From Pseudomonadota bacterium (GTDB lineage Bacteria > Pseudomonadota > Alphaproteobacteria > Caulobacterales > Caulobacteraceae), in assembly GCA_023433585.1 (NCBI GenBank), contig JAEZCL010000047.1, positions 1 to 5,955 on the forward strand: a stretch of DNA of 5,955 bases. Reading direction: 5' to 3'. The translations under genes and the position numbers were made by a program. A model generated the notes under the pieces. It was not told the origin of the DNA and ran no database searches. It saw only the letters and a program-made list of their open reading frames with translations. Each line of letters begins with the position of its first letter. Within the stretch, counting starts at the first letter, position 1. Of the stretch, positions 1 through 5,955 are shown in pieces.

Positions 1-2061
<2,061 letters not shown>

Positions 2062-2147
2062 ATCGCGCAGGATTTCTCCCTCCCCTTCATGGGGAGGGGG
2101 CGGAGCCGAAGGCGAAGCGGGTGGGGGCGGCAAGGCGAAACAGCGCG

Positions 2148-2192
2148 CTCAAGCAGCGAGGCGCCGCGCGCCGAGCGGTAGCGCACTAAGAA
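2148..2192 (+). repeat. Small stem-loop repeat, copy 1
   Basis: Begins CTCAAGCAGCGAG (2148-2160), a 13-base block found again at 5145-5157. The stem is GGCGC (2160-2164) / GCGCC (2168-2172) around a CGC loop, flanked on both sides by an A/G-G/A mismatch pair and then two further base pairs. The first 37 bases match copy 2 at 31 positions. It sits in the centre of the larger composite inverted repeat after infB. Function unknown. Confidence 0.7.
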
Positions 2193-2200
2193 CTCTCGCC

Positions 2201-2205
2201 GAGTC
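2201..2205. other. GANTC (GAGTC) candidate CcrM methylation site
   Basis: GAGTC at 2201-2205 matches GANTC, the target of the cell-cycle adenine methyltransferase CcrM in many alphaproteobacteria. It is the only GANTC in the infB-2302 gap and lies inside the composite inverted repeat. Methylation in this organism is inferred, not shown. Confidence 0.45.
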
Positions 2206-2301
2206 CTTCCCACCCGGTCGCTGCGCGACCACCCTCCCCATGAAGGGGAGGGAGAACGCTTGCGTCACCTTCCCGCCACAAGCCGGTATAGGATGTTCGC
2301 C

Positions 2302-2820
2302 ATGATCCGCGCCGCCCTCGCCGCCTTTGCGCTCATCCTCGCCGCCTCTCCGGCGCGGGCCGAGACCCTGTTCTACGCCTATGATCCGGCCGACGCCCTG
2401 ACCCTCAGCCTGACCCGGGGGATCACGCTCGAGATGGAGCGGGGCTTCCTGGGCGGGATCAGCATTCGCCGCCTGTTCTCCACCGGCGGGCGCGGCTCGG
2501 CGGCGCTGGAGCGAGGCGGTCCCGGCGCCGTGATCGACGCCCTGCCCCAAGGCGCCCGCGAGCGGACGGTCTATCGCATCATTCCCGAAGGCGACGGCCG
2601 CGCCCTGGCGAACGCCCTGTGCCCGGCGGCCGAGGACGCCTGGTTCGTCTCCAGCCGCATCCGGGGCGCGGGCGCCCTGACCCTGCACGCGGTCGGGCGC
2701 TGGGCCGACGGCGGTTATCGTCACTGTGCGCCCCTGCGTTACGAGTTCCGGGGCGAATGGGCCGGGACCGACGCCCCGCCGGAAGCCGACGACATGTCCA
2801 GCGCCCCTCGTCCGCAATAA
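2302..2820 (+). CDS. Putative exported protein of unknown function
   Basis: I do not recognise a family. The 172-residue product starts with a clear Sec-type signal peptide: basic MIR, a hydrophobic core at about residues 4-15, then SPARA before Glu21, giving likely cleavage after Ala20 and a periplasmic protein of about 150 residues. There is no lipobox and no further membrane segment. The mature part is mixed alpha/beta-looking and has two cysteines, Cys107 and Cys142, which could form a disulfide; the tail (about 155-172) is Pro/Ser/Asp-rich and probably disordered. ATG 2302 is preferred because AGG at 2290-2292 lies nine bases upstream and it gives a compact signal peptide. ATG 2293 (three extra residues) and TTG 2260 are in frame, but the latter begins just past the repeat. 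The stop lies three bases before the next gene, so the two are probably co-transcribed. Base composition matches the neighbours. Confidence 0.75.
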   Translation: MIRAALAAFALILAASPARAETLFYAYDPADALTLSLTRGITLEMERGFLGGISIRRLFSTGGRGSAALERGGPGAVIDALPQGARERTVYRIIPEGDGRALANALCPAAEDAWFVSSRIRGAGALTLHAVGRWADGGYRHCAPLRYEFRGEWAGTDAPPEADDMSSAPRPQ

Positions 2821-2823
2821 ACC

Positions 2824-3501
2824 ATGCGCGGCGCCGTCCTCGCCGCCCTGATCGGCCTCGTCGCCGCGCTGCTGACCTGGACCCGGCCGGGCGATCCGGT
2901 CCTGCACCCCGCCGCGCCGGGCCGGGAAATCGCCATCCACATCCTGGACAACGGCTTTCACACCGACATCGCCCTGCCGCGCCGCCTGCTGCAAGCGCGC
3001 GAAGGGCCGCTGGCCGAAGCGGTGCGCGCCCTGGCGCCCGGCGACTGGGTGCTGATCGGCTGGGGCGACGCCAGCTTCTATGTGGAGCAGGGGCCGATCC
3101 ATGAACGGCTGCCCGACGGCGCTCGCGCCTTCTTCCGGCCCGGCAATCCGTCCGTAGTCATGCTGGCCCCGGACAGGCGCGATCCGACCCTGCGCCGCAG
3201 CGGCCGCCAGACCCTGGTCCTCTCGCCCGAAGGTTTCGACGCCATGGCCGACCGCATCGAGGCGTCCCTGGCGCTGCGGGACGGCCGGGCGCGCATCGCC
3301 GCTCGCCGCCCCGGCGACGACGCGGTGTTCCTGGCCAGTCATGAGACCTTCTCTATCCTGCATCTGTGCAACCATTGGAGCGCCGAGGTCCTGAACGCAG
3401 GCGGGATCGCGGTGCGGCCGGTGCAGGCGCTCCGTTCGGCCGAGGTCATGGGCGCCGCACGCCGGGCCGCCGAACTGGACACGGACGCCCGGGCGGACTA
3501 G
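2824..3501 (+). CDS. DUF2459 / TIGR02117-like envelope protein, possible permuted papain-like fold
   Basis: A 225-residue protein with one N-terminal hydrophobic segment (about residues 4-19, ending LLTWTRPGDP), which is either an uncleaved anchor or a signal peptide, so the rest is likely periplasmic. Three blocks match what I recall of the DUF2459/TIGR02117 family, whose function is unknown: DNGFHTDIALP (42-52), GWGDASFY (79-86) and HLCNHWSAEVLNAGG (180-194). The order of an early His (His46) and a late Cys at a helix start (Cys182, followed by Asn and Trp) resembles circularly permuted NlpC/P60-papain enzymes; that is my inference, not an established activity. It begins three bases after the upstream stop with no good Shine-Dalgarno, which suggests translational coupling. 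The family is sometimes found beside urease genes, but none are seen here. Family assignment is fairly sure; any enzymatic role is speculative. Confidence 0.85.
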   Translation: MRGAVLAALIGLVAALLTWTRPGDPVLHPAAPGREIAIHILDNGFHTDIALPRRLLQAREGPLAEAVRALAPGDWVLIGWGDASFYVEQGPIHERLPDGARAFFRPGNPSVVMLAPDRRDPTLRRSGRQTLVLSPEGFDAMADRIEASLALRDGRARIAARRPGDDAVFLASHETFSILHLCNHWSAEVLNAGGIAVRPVQALRSAEVMGAARRAAELDTDARAD

Positions 3502-3524
3502 ACCGCGCCCCCTCCCGTTCCCCC

Positions 3525-3543
3525 GCCGGGTTCGATCCCCGGC
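3525..3543 (+). other. T-arm-like hairpin in the rbfA leader
   Basis: GCCGGG (3525-3530) pairs perfectly with CCCGGC (3538-3543) around the 7-base loop TTCGATC. Loop size and sequence match a tRNA T-loop (TTCGAnY), and the stem G before it is present. No acceptor stem, D-arm, anticodon arm or CCA end can be found around it, so it is not a tRNA gene. It lies seven bases before the rbfA Shine-Dalgarno. It may be coincidence in GC-rich sequence. Confidence 0.4.
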
Positions 3544-3549
3544 AAGCGC

Positions 3550-3556
3550 AAGGAGG
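3550..3556 (+). promoter_or_regulatory. Strong Shine-Dalgarno of rbfA
   Basis: AAGGAGG lies eight bases before ATG 3565. It is the best ribosome-binding site in the window and fixes the rbfA start. Confidence 0.85.
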
Positions 3557-3564
3557 CGCTTTCA

Positions 3565-4008
3565 ATGGGCCGCAAGCAGCACACCCGCAACGCATCGGGT
3601 CCCCAGGGTCCCAGCCAGCGCCAGCTGCGCGCCGGCGAACTGATCCGCCACGCCCTGGTGGATGTGCTGCGCGAAGAAGAGATTCATGACGAGGCCCTGC
3701 GCGGCATCTCGGTCACCGTGACCGAGGTGCGCATGTCGCCGGACCTGAAACACGCCACCTGTTTCGTCGAGCCCCTCGGCGCCGGCGTCGAGGCGGCTCC
3801 CACGGCCGGGCACGTCAACGAGATCATCGACGCCCTGAACACCCATGCGAAATTCCTGCGCGGCCTGCTGGGCCGCCGCATCGACATGAAGTTCACCCCC
3901 GACCTGCGCTTCCGCCACGACGAGAGCTTCGACAACGCCAGCCATATCGACCGCCTGTTCGACGATCCGAAGGTGCGTGCGGACGTGGAGCGAGCGGATG
4001 ATGAATAA
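3565..4008 (+). CDS. rbfA: Ribosome-binding factor A
   Basis: RbfA is a small cytoplasmic KH-fold protein that binds the immature 30S subunit near the 16S rRNA 5' helix and helps late maturation and cold adaptation. The 147-residue product has the family layout: SQRQLRAGELIRHALVDVL (17-35) as helix 1, ISVTVTEVRMSPDLKHATCF (48-67) as the central strands with the typical V(T)EVRMSPDL block, AKFLRGLLGRRIDMKFTPDL (95-114) as the KH-type helix and following strand, and a tail with FRHDESFDNASHIDRLF (116-132). It is slightly longer than the E. coli protein because of a charged C-terminus. The start is fixed by the strong Shine-Dalgarno. It follows the DUF2459 gene by 63 bases and is separated from truB by a long inverted repeat, looser spacing than usual for this pair. 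Nothing is broken or missing. Confidence 0.97.
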   Translation: MGRKQHTRNASGPQGPSQRQLRAGELIRHALVDVLREEEIHDEALRGISVTVTEVRMSPDLKHATCFVEPLGAGVEAAPTAGHVNEIIDALNTHAKFLRGLLGRRIDMKFTPDLRFRHDESFDNASHIDRLFDDPKVRADVERADDE

Positions 4009-4015
4009 CGATCTC

Positions 4016-4165
4016 CCTTCTCCCCTCGGGGGAGAAGGTGGGCGTCGGAGGCGCTCGGATGAGGGGGCGGTTCAGGCCGCCCTCCCTTCGGACATCCAGC
4101 CTCGCGGTCACCGCCCCCTCATCCGTCATGCTGCGCATGACACCTTCTCCCCCAGGGGGAGAAGG
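4016..4165. repeat. Composite inverted repeat between rbfA and truB
   Basis: Outer arms 4016-4040 and 4141-4165 are complementary over 25 positions with one mismatch and one G-T pair. Inner arms 4056-4071 and 4110-4125 are perfectly complementary over 16 bp. Each outer arm is also a local palindrome; the right one can form a 10-bp stem (4143-4152/4156-4165). GTCATGC-TGC-GCATGAC at 4125-4141 is a 7-bp stem with a TGC loop, the counterpart of the TGC-capped stem in the repeat after infB. The element fills nearly the whole gap. Its right arm contains AAGG of the truB Shine-Dalgarno, so folding of the transcript would affect truB initiation. Confidence 0.88.
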
Positions 4166-4167
4166 AG
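4162..4167 (+). promoter_or_regulatory. truB Shine-Dalgarno, largely inside a repeat arm
   Basis: AAGGAG lies six bases before ATG 4174. Its first four bases belong to the right arm of the inverted repeat and can pair either locally with 4143-4146 or with 4016-4019 of the far left arm. This suggests that truB translation depends on RNA structure or on ribosomes opening it. Confidence 0.7.
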
Positions 4168-4171
4168 AGTC
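4167..4171. other. GANTC (GAGTC) candidate CcrM methylation site before truB
   Basis: GAGTC at 4167-4171 overlaps the end of the truB Shine-Dalgarno and ends two bases before the ATG. It is the only GANTC in the rbfA-truB gap and lies just outside the repeat's right arm. Methylation is inferred from the alphaproteobacterial setting. Confidence 0.45.
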
Positions 4172-4173
4172 TG

Positions 4174-5106
4174 ATGGCCCGCAGGAAGAAGGGCGATCGC
4201 ATCCACGGCTGGGTCAATCTGGACAAGCCGGTCGAGCTGGGCTCCACCGAGGCGGTCAGCCGCGTCCGCCGCCTGTTCAACGCCCAGAAGGCCGGCCACG
4301 CGGGCACCCTGGACCCGCTGGCCTCCGGCGTCCTGCCCATCGCGCTGGGCGAAGCCACCAAGACCGTGCCGTTCCTGATGGACGCCCAGAAGGTTTACCG
4401 GTTCACCATTCGCTGGGGCGTCTCCACCGCCTCGACGGACCGCGAAGGCGAGGTCGTCGCCCGCTCGGACGTGCGCCCGTCGGTCGAGGCGGTGACGGCC
4501 GCCCTGCCCGCCTTTTCCGGCGAGATCGAACAGGTTCCGCCCGCCTTCTCGGCCATCCGCGTGGACGGCCAGCGCGCCTATGACCTGGCCCGCGAGGGGG
4601 TGGAGGTCGAGTTGAAAGCCCGGCCCGTGACCGTCCATGAGATCGCCGTGACGGATACGCCCGACGCCGACCATGTGGAGATCACCGCCCGCACCGGAAA
4701 GGGCGTCTATGTGCGGTCCCTGGCCCGCGATCTGGCGGCCATGCTGGGCGCCGAGGGGCACGTCTCGGCCCTGCGGCGCGAGCGGGTCGGGCCGTTCAGC
4801 GCCGAAAACGCCGTGACGCTGGAAATGCTGGAGGATTTGGCGTATAGGGGCGCCGCCCTGGAAGGTCTTCTTCCGGTCGCGACCGCTCTGGACGACATCC
4901 CGGACCTGGCCGTGACTGGATCGGACGCCTTCTCGCTTCGGCAGGGACGGCCGATCGTTCTGCTTCCCCGACAGGTCGAAACGCTCAAGGACCGGCTCAA
5001 ACCCGGTTCGCGCACCGTTTCGGTCTTCGAGGACGGAACCCTGGTCGCCCTCTGTCAGATGCGGGCCGGTCGGCTCGAACCCGACCGCGTTTTCAATCTG
5101 TCCTGA
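4174..5106 (+). CDS. truB: tRNA pseudouridine(55) synthase
   Basis: TruB converts U55 in the T-loop of elongator tRNAs to pseudouridine and also acts as a tRNA chaperone in the cytoplasm. The 310-residue product has the full catalytic set: GWVNLDKP (12-19), the active-site motif AGHAGTLDPLASGVL with catalytic Asp47, KVYRF with Tyr75 (the tyrosine that stacks on the target uridine), QVPPAFSAIRVDGQRAY (120-136), and KGVYVRSLARD (176-186) with Tyr179 and Arg181. A C-terminal domain (about 240-310), PUA-like in its RQGRPI and FEDGTLVALCQ segments, ends the protein. The length is normal. ATG 4174 is chosen from AAGGAG six bases upstream and the usual short basic N-terminus. The longer in-frame extension on the opposite strand is a shadow. 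Ninety bases separate it from rpsO. Confidence 0.97.
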   Translation: MARRKKGDRIHGWVNLDKPVELGSTEAVSRVRRLFNAQKAGHAGTLDPLASGVLPIALGEATKTVPFLMDAQKVYRFTIRWGVSTASTDREGEVVARSDVRPSVEAVTAALPAFSGEIEQVPPAFSAIRVDGQRAYDLAREGVEVELKARPVTVHEIAVTDTPDADHVEITARTGKGVYVRSLARDLAAMLGAEGHVSALRRERVGPFSAENAVTLEMLEDLAYRGAALEGLLPVATALDDIPDLAVTGSDAFSLRQGRPIVLLPRQVETLKDRLKPGSRTVSVFEDGTLVALCQMRAGRLEPDRVFNLS

Positions 5107-5144
5107 CGCACCGCCAAGGCGGCGCCGAACGGACACCCAACGCC

Positions 5145-5187
5145 CTCAAGCAGCGAGCCACCGCGTGGCGAGCGATAGGGCAAGAAA
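5145..5187 (+). repeat. Small stem-loop repeat, copy 2, in the rpsO leader
   Basis: Starts with the same 13 bases as copy 1 (CTCAAGCAGCGAG, 5145-5157). The stem is GCCAC (5157-5161) / GTGGC (5165-5169) around the same CGC loop. Two stem positions differ from copy 1 on both strands so that pairing is kept (G-C to C-G, and G-C to A-T). The repeat runs into the purine-rich rpsO Shine-Dalgarno (AAAGGG, 5185-5190). An S15 autoregulatory role is possible by position, but the copy after infB argues for a dispersed repeat. Confidence 0.7.
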
Positions 5188-5196
5188 GGGACTACG

Positions 5197-5466
5197 ATGT
5201 CGATTACGGCTCAACGCAAGGCCGAGGTCATCGCCGACAATGCCCGGGGTTCGGGCGACACCGGCTCGGCCGAGGTGCAGGTGGCGATCCTGACGGAACG
5301 CATCGTCAACCTGACCGAGCACTTCAAGACCCACAAGAAGGACAACCACAGCCGTCGCGGCCTGCTCAAGCTGGTCTCGCAACGCCGGGGCCTTCTGGAC
5401 CACCTGAAGAAATCCGACGAGGGCCGCTATCAGGCGCTCATCGAAAAGCTGGGCCTGCGCCGCTAA
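5197..5466 (+). CDS. rpsO: Small ribosomal subunit protein S15 (uS15)
   Basis: S15 is a primary 16S rRNA-binding protein of the central domain of the 30S subunit and forms bridges to the 50S subunit. The 89-residue product has exactly the family length. It shows the four-helix layout: SITAQRKAEVIADNAR, then GDTGSAEVQVAILTERI (20-36), then the RNA-binding loop HFKTHKKDNHSRRGLLKLV (42-60) and QRRGLLDHLKKSDEGRY. The usual DHHSRRG is DNHSRRG here, a variant I regard as normal for alphaproteobacteria. ATG 5197 lies six bases after AAAGGG (5185-5190). The next feature downstream is a terminator, so rpsO probably ends one transcript unit and gives abundant short mRNA. S15 represses its own mRNA in several bacteria; the leader here has a stem-loop, but I cannot show that S15 binds it. 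Confidence 0.98.
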   Translation: MSITAQRKAEVIADNARGSGDTGSAEVQVAILTERIVNLTEHFKTHKKDNHSRRGLLKLVSQRRGLLDHLKKSDEGRYQALIEKLGLRR

Positions 5467-5480
5467 GGCTCGGGCACGGG

Positions 5481-5508
5481 AAGGGCCCGCCAGCCGGGCC
5501 CTTTCGCT
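5481..5508 (+). terminator. Intrinsic terminator after rpsO
   Basis: AAGGGCCCG (5481-5489) pairs perfectly with CGGGCCCTT (5495-5503) around a 5-base loop, followed by a short, interrupted T-rich tract TTTCGCTTAT (5502-5511). It starts 15 bases after the rpsO stop. The T tract is weak, so it may only attenuate readthrough into pnp. A terminator/attenuator between rpsO and pnp is also known in E. coli. Confidence 0.75.
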
Positions 5509-5510
5509 TA

Positions 5511-5526
5511 TCCGCCGCAAGGCGGA
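5511..5526 (+). other. GNRA-tetraloop hairpin in the rpsO-pnp gap
   Basis: TCCGCC (5511-5516) and GGCGGA (5521-5526) form a perfect 6-bp stem closed by GCAA, a stable GNRA tetraloop. A second small stem, GGCGC/GCGCC (5530-5534/5540-5544), follows. These directly follow the terminator and may be part of the processed pnp leader or protect the rpsO 3' end. Confidence 0.5.
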
Positions 5527-5562
5527 ACGGGCGCTGAACGCGCCATGACGCGAGGGCCATGC

Positions 5563-5616
5563 CGGTCCTCATGCATCCCCCCGGCCGCGACGTCGCCGCC
5601 GGGTTCATCGGGACCG
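5563..5616 (+). promoter_or_regulatory. Extended stem-loop in the pnp leader
   Basis: CGGTCC (5563-5568) pairs with GGACCG (5611-5616). Inside, CCCGGC (5580-5585) pairs with GCCGGG (5598-5603), then a C-C mismatch and the palindrome GCGACGTCGC (5587-5596). In E. coli the pnp leader has a long hairpin cut by RNase III and used in PNPase autoregulation. A similar role here is inference from position and shape only. Confidence 0.4.
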
Positions 5617-5681
5617 AAGGACTGAACGCCTGACGCTCCGCCCCCGCTGGCAATCCGGCCACGGGACACGAAAGAAGAAAA

Positions 5682-5955
5682 ATGTTCGACATCAAACGCA
5701 AGACCATCGAGTGGGCCGGGCGCCCCCTGACGCTGGAAACGGGCCGCATCGCCCGCCAGGCCGACGGCGCCGTGCTGGCCACCTATGGCGAGACCGTGGT
5801 GCTGGCCACCGTGGTCTATGGCCGTCAGCCCAAGCCGGGCCTGGATTTCTTCCCCCTGACGGTCAACTACCAGGAAAAGACCTTCGCCGCCGGCAAGATC
5901 CCGGGCGGCTACTTCAAGCGTGAAGGCCGGCCGACCGAGAAGGAGACCCTGGTCT
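5682..5955 (+). CDS. pnp: Polyribonucleotide nucleotidyltransferase (PNPase), 5' part
   Basis: PNPase degrades RNA 3' to 5' with phosphate, releasing nucleoside diphosphates, and works in the RNA degradosome. Only the first 91 codons are inside the window; the frame runs off the right edge. The visible part is the start of the first RNase PH-like domain: MFDIKRKTIEWAGRPLTLET, then GAVLATYGETVVLATVV (29-45), and the highly conserved FFPLTVNYQEKTFAAGKIPG (56-75) followed by YFKREGRPTEKETL, which matches the RNA-contacting FFRR-type loop of the family. The catalytic second PH domain, KH and S1 domains lie beyond the window. ATG 5682 follows a purine-rich stretch, GAAAGAAGAAAA, a weak Shine-Dalgarno. 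The 215-base leader after rpsO is rich in stem-loops. Identity is very sure; the start is well supported by the family N-terminus. Confidence 0.97.
   Translation, partial: MFDIKRKTIEWAGRPLTLETGRIARQADGAVLATYGETVVLATVVYGRQPKPGLDFFPLTVNYQEKTFAAGKIPGGYFKREGRPTEKETLV

Larger units (their letters stand above)
2074..2256. repeat. Composite inverted repeat downstream of infB
   Basis: Bases 2074-2098 are perfectly complementary to 2232-2256 (25 bp). Each arm is also a local palindrome: 8-bp stems 2078-2085/2091-2098 and 2232-2239/2245-2252, each with a 5-base loop. Inside, CGGGTGGG at 2118-2125 pairs with 2209-2216, and GGTCGC-TGC-GCGACC at 2216-2230 is a 6-bp stem with a TGC loop. The centre holds one copy of a smaller stem-loop repeat (2148-2192). 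There is no T-run after the right arm, so it is not a canonical intrinsic terminator, though it could protect the infB mRNA 3' end. It resembles the long dispersed intergenic palindromes known from Caulobacter-like genomes. That it is dispersed is inferred from the related element before truB. Confidence 0.85.

Noticed and set aside
2074..2256. Canonical rho-independent terminator for infB
   Set aside because: The hairpins are strong, but neither arm is followed by a T-run; the bases after the right arm are ACGCTTGCG.
2260..2301. TTG 2260 as start of the exported protein, and a promoter TTGCGT (2260-2265) / TATAGG (2287-2292)
   Set aside because: TTG start would add 14 residues ahead of a well-formed signal peptide. 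The promoter-like boxes are 21 bases apart, too far for a confident call, although a TATAGG-driven near-leaderless mRNA starting close to 2302 is conceivable.
2149..3375. Long open frame on the - strand (408 codons) opposite the two envelope genes
   Set aside because: High-GC coding DNA leaves antisense frames open. The product is low-complexity Gly/Arg/Gln-rich with no family resemblance, while the + strand frames have a signal peptide and a recognisable family.
3502..3564. tRNA gene or phage attachment site
   Set aside because: Only a T-arm-like hairpin is present; no cloverleaf, acceptor stem or CCA, and no integrase or prophage gene nearby.
4009..4173. CRISPR array, riboswitch or mobile-element ends
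   Set aside because: The repeats are inverted, not evenly spaced direct repeats; there is no transposase, no target-site duplication visible, and no known riboswitch core before truB.
4038..4583. Second + strand frame overlapping the truB start
   Set aside because: It begins inside the inverted repeat and continues in another frame of truB with a Pro/Arg/Gly-rich product, as expected of a shadow frame.
4126..5136. Long open frame on the - strand (336 codons) opposite truB
   Set aside because: It fully overlaps a certain truB gene, has no recognisable domains, and begins and ends in intergenic repeat or leader sequence.

Overview
The window is a chromosomal segment of a high-GC alphaproteobacterium, most likely a member of Caulobacteraceae such as Brevundimonas. 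This rests on the gene order, the alphaproteobacterial character of IF2, RbfA, TruB and S15, the strong G/C bias at third codon positions, and long intergenic palindromes that carry GANTC (CcrM-type) sites. The genus is an inference; no rRNA or other decisive marker is present.

All genes lie on the + strand. They form the back half of the conserved translation/RNA-decay cluster nusA-infB-rbfA-truB-rpsO-pnp. Bases 1-2061 are the 3' part of infB (translation initiation factor IF2), open at the window edge. Bases 2062-2301 hold a 183-bp composite inverted repeat. Bases 2302-3501 hold a tight two-gene unit: an exported protein of unknown function and a DUF2459/TIGR02117-like protein with a His...Cys pattern suggesting a permuted papain-like fold. 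rbfA (3565-4008, 30S maturation) follows with a strong Shine-Dalgarno. A second composite inverted repeat (4016-4165) fills the rbfA-truB gap and supplies most of the truB ribosome-binding site. truB (4174-5106, tRNA pseudouridine-55 synthase), rpsO (5197-5466, S15) and the first 91 codons of pnp (5682-5955, PNPase) complete the window. An intrinsic-type terminator and further stem-loops separate rpsO from pnp.

The core genes share a theme: IF2 starts translation, RbfA and S15 build the 30S subunit, TruB modifies tRNA, and PNPase degrades RNA. The two envelope-type genes between infB and rbfA are out of theme and look like a lineage-specific insertion.

The least ordinary material is intergenic: two composite palindromes of the same architecture, each with the only GANTC site in its gap; a smaller stem-loop repeat present twice with compensatory stem changes; and a structured pnp leader. 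I found no mobile element, CRISPR array, phage gene or complete RNA gene, and no clear sign of an undescribed multi-gene system.
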